From assembly GCA_904502205.1 (NCBI GenBank), contig CAJGDR010000045.1:1-7838 (forward strand): a stretch of 7,838 bases of DNA, given 5' to 3'. Position 1 is the first letter of the stretch; every line of letters starts with the position of its first letter. Source of the stretch: an uncultured Bacilli bacterium (GTDB lineage Bacteria; Bacillota_I; Bacilli_A; ML615J-28; CAG-313). Both the position numbers and the translations under genes were made by a program. Shown in pieces: positions 6,972 through 7,838 of the stretch. The notes under the pieces were generated by a model. The model saw nothing but the letters and a program-made list of their open reading frames with translations. It made no database searches and had not been told where the DNA came from.

Positions 6972-7646
6972 ATGAAACTAAATGAAATTCCTTTTTGGGA
7001 AAAGCCAAGAGAAAAAGTATTAGAAGGTGGAGTACAAACATTATCTTCAACAGAACTAGTTGCAATACTTCTAAGATGTGGTACAAAAAATAAATCCGTA
7101 TTAGAATTAAGTAATGAAGTATTAAAATATTTTGATGATATCGAAGAACTCAAAGATATAACTATAGAAGAACTAATTAAAATTAATGGAATTGGTGTTG
7201 CAAAAGCAACTACAATATTAGCTGCAGTAGAACTAGGAAAAAGAATAAGTACAAAGAAATTAGAGAAAAAACAATTTATAACTCCTATCTCAATTTTTTA
7301 TGAGTTTTCACCACTGTTGAACAATACTCAACAAGAACACTTATATGCAGTATATTTAGACAACAAAGGTTTTTTAATTCAGAAAAAATTAATAAACATT
7401 GGTAATTTAAATTCATCACTCGTCGATGATAAAATAATTTTTAAATGGGCTTATAAATTTTCAGCAAGTGCTATAATTCTCATACATAATCATCCTAGTG
7501 GTGATCCTACTCCAAGTGTTAAAGATTTAGAAATTACTAAACAATTAGTGAAGATTGCTAAAGAATTAGGTTTTATTATTTTAGATCATATTATTATCGG
7601 TAATGACTATTATAGTATGAAAATACACCATAATTTTATGAGATAG
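6972..7646 (+). CDS. radC: RadC family JAMM/MPN-domain protein
   Basis: RadC (UPF0758) proteins are widespread in bacteria; the old DNA-repair label rests on weak evidence and the true substrate is unknown. The product has 224 residues, the normal length. The N-terminal half carries a helix-hairpin-helix (INGIGVAKAT, 71-80), usually associated with DNA binding. The C-terminal MPN domain keeps the full JAMM metal site: Glu122, HNHPSGDPTPSVKD with His172, His174, Ser182 and Asp185, then LDHIIIG (204-210). The usual HPREVF segment before the metal site reads VDDKIIF, so this is a somewhat divergent member. Start ATG 6972 is preceded by GGTGAT (6963-6968), complementary to the 3' end of 16S rRNA. 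It follows the folC terminator and has its own promoter. A radC near folC and valS also occurs in Bacillus. Confidence 0.95.
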   Translation: MKLNEIPFWEKPREKVLEGGVQTLSSTELVAILLRCGTKNKSVLELSNEVLKYFDDIEELKDITIEELIKINGIGVAKATTILAAVELGKRISTKKLEKKQFITPISIFYEFSPLLNNTQQEHLYAVYLDNKGFLIQKKLINIGNLNSSLVDDKIIFKWAYKFSASAIILIHNHPSGDPTPSVKDLEITKQLVKIAKELGFIILDHIIIGNDYYSMKIHHNFMR

Positions 7647-7659
7647 TTATATCTTAAAA

Positions 7660-7689
7660 ATCATCATCATATAATTTTGTGGTGATGAT
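7660..7689 (+). repeat. Inverted repeat overlapping a TATAAT box and the ribosome binding site of the last gene
   Basis: ATCATCATCA (7660-7669) and TGGTGATGAT (7680-7689) are inverted copies with 9 of 10 Watson-Crick pairs plus one G-T pair. The 10-base loop contains TATAAT (7670-7675). The right arm contains the ribosome binding site GGTGAT (7681-7686) and ends directly before the ATG at 7690. No convincing -35 accompanies the TATAAT. In a transcript reading through from radC, the hairpin would mask the ribosome binding site; as DNA it could be an operator. Neither role is shown by the sequence alone. Confidence 0.55.
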
Positions 7690-7838
7690 ATGAATACAAA
7701 ACATAAAAGATTGAGTAATAGTCAAAAACTAAAAAAAACTAATAATCAAATCACATATTTTGATCGATTATGTATACGATTATTTTTATCTGCTGTTATT
7801 TTATTAATACTGGTCTTATTAAATAGAACTCCTAATAT
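7690..7838 (+). CDS. Start of a small membrane-anchored protein, 3' end outside the window (possibly SpoIVFA/M23-like)
   Basis: Forty-nine codons are visible from ATG 7690, open to the window edge and preceded by the ribosome binding site GGTGAT. The first 28 or so residues are strongly basic (MNTKHKRLSNSQKLKK) and are followed by one hydrophobic segment at about 30-46 (FLSAVILLILVLLN), then NRTPN. This suggests a cytoplasmic N-terminus and a single anchor with the rest of the protein outside. In Bacillus, genes after radC include mreBCD, minCD and spoIVFA, and SpoIVFA-like M23 peptidases have a similar basic start and anchor, so an SpoIVFA/LytM-type or MreC-like protein is possible. No catalytic motif is visible, so the family is not identified. 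Confidence 0.7.
   Translation, partial: MNTKHKRLSNSQKLKKTNNQITYFDRLCIRLFLSAVILLILVLLNRTPN

Noticed and set aside
6968..7153. Minus-strand open frame of 61 codons within radC
   Set aside because: It is antisense to the conserved N-terminal half of radC and has no independent support.

Overview
This is an AT-rich window with every gene on the + strand. It reads as a chromosomal housekeeping segment from a low-GC Bacilli or Mollicutes-related bacterium (for example an Erysipelotrichales-, RF39-, Acholeplasma- or Turicibacter-like lineage). Four things point there: a T-box leader before valS, the valS-folC-radC order seen in Bacilli, strong AG-rich Shine-Dalgarno sequences, and U-tract hairpin terminators. 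TGG is the tryptophan codon and TGA ends one gene, so this is the standard code, not the Mycoplasma/Spiroplasma code. The lineage is inferred from style and synteny, not proven.

Layout: (1) 1-909, the 3' two thirds of murD (peptidoglycan precursor synthesis), cut by the window edge. (2) 958-2724, one long gene encoding a GltD/NfnB-type Fe-S/FAD/NAD(P)H oxidoreductase fused in frame to a complete NadD (nicotinate-nucleotide adenylyltransferase). This fusion is the most unusual item here. (3) 2730-2991, a textbook promoter followed by a T-box riboswitch with a GUA valine specifier, a 14-nt T-box and a competing terminator. (4) 3006-5624 valS and 5617-6894 folC, overlapping by 8 nt and closed by a terminator whose hairpin includes the end of folC. 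(5) 6972-7646 radC with its own promoter. (6) From 7690 to the edge, the start of a small membrane-anchored protein, preceded by an inverted repeat that holds a TATAAT box in its loop and the ribosome binding site in its right arm.

Functionally, valS-folC is a transcription unit whose expression should follow the charging state of tRNA-Val. The fusion gene joins NAD biosynthesis to a NAD(P)H-using flavoprotein, with no glutamate synthase large subunit visible nearby. The other genes serve cell wall synthesis (murD), folate polyglutamylation (folC) and an unclear JAMM-family function (radC). There is no mobile element, CRISPR array, tRNA or rRNA in the window, and no gene-free stretch longer than 300 bases. 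The longest, 2725-3005, is filled by the promoter and T-box leader.
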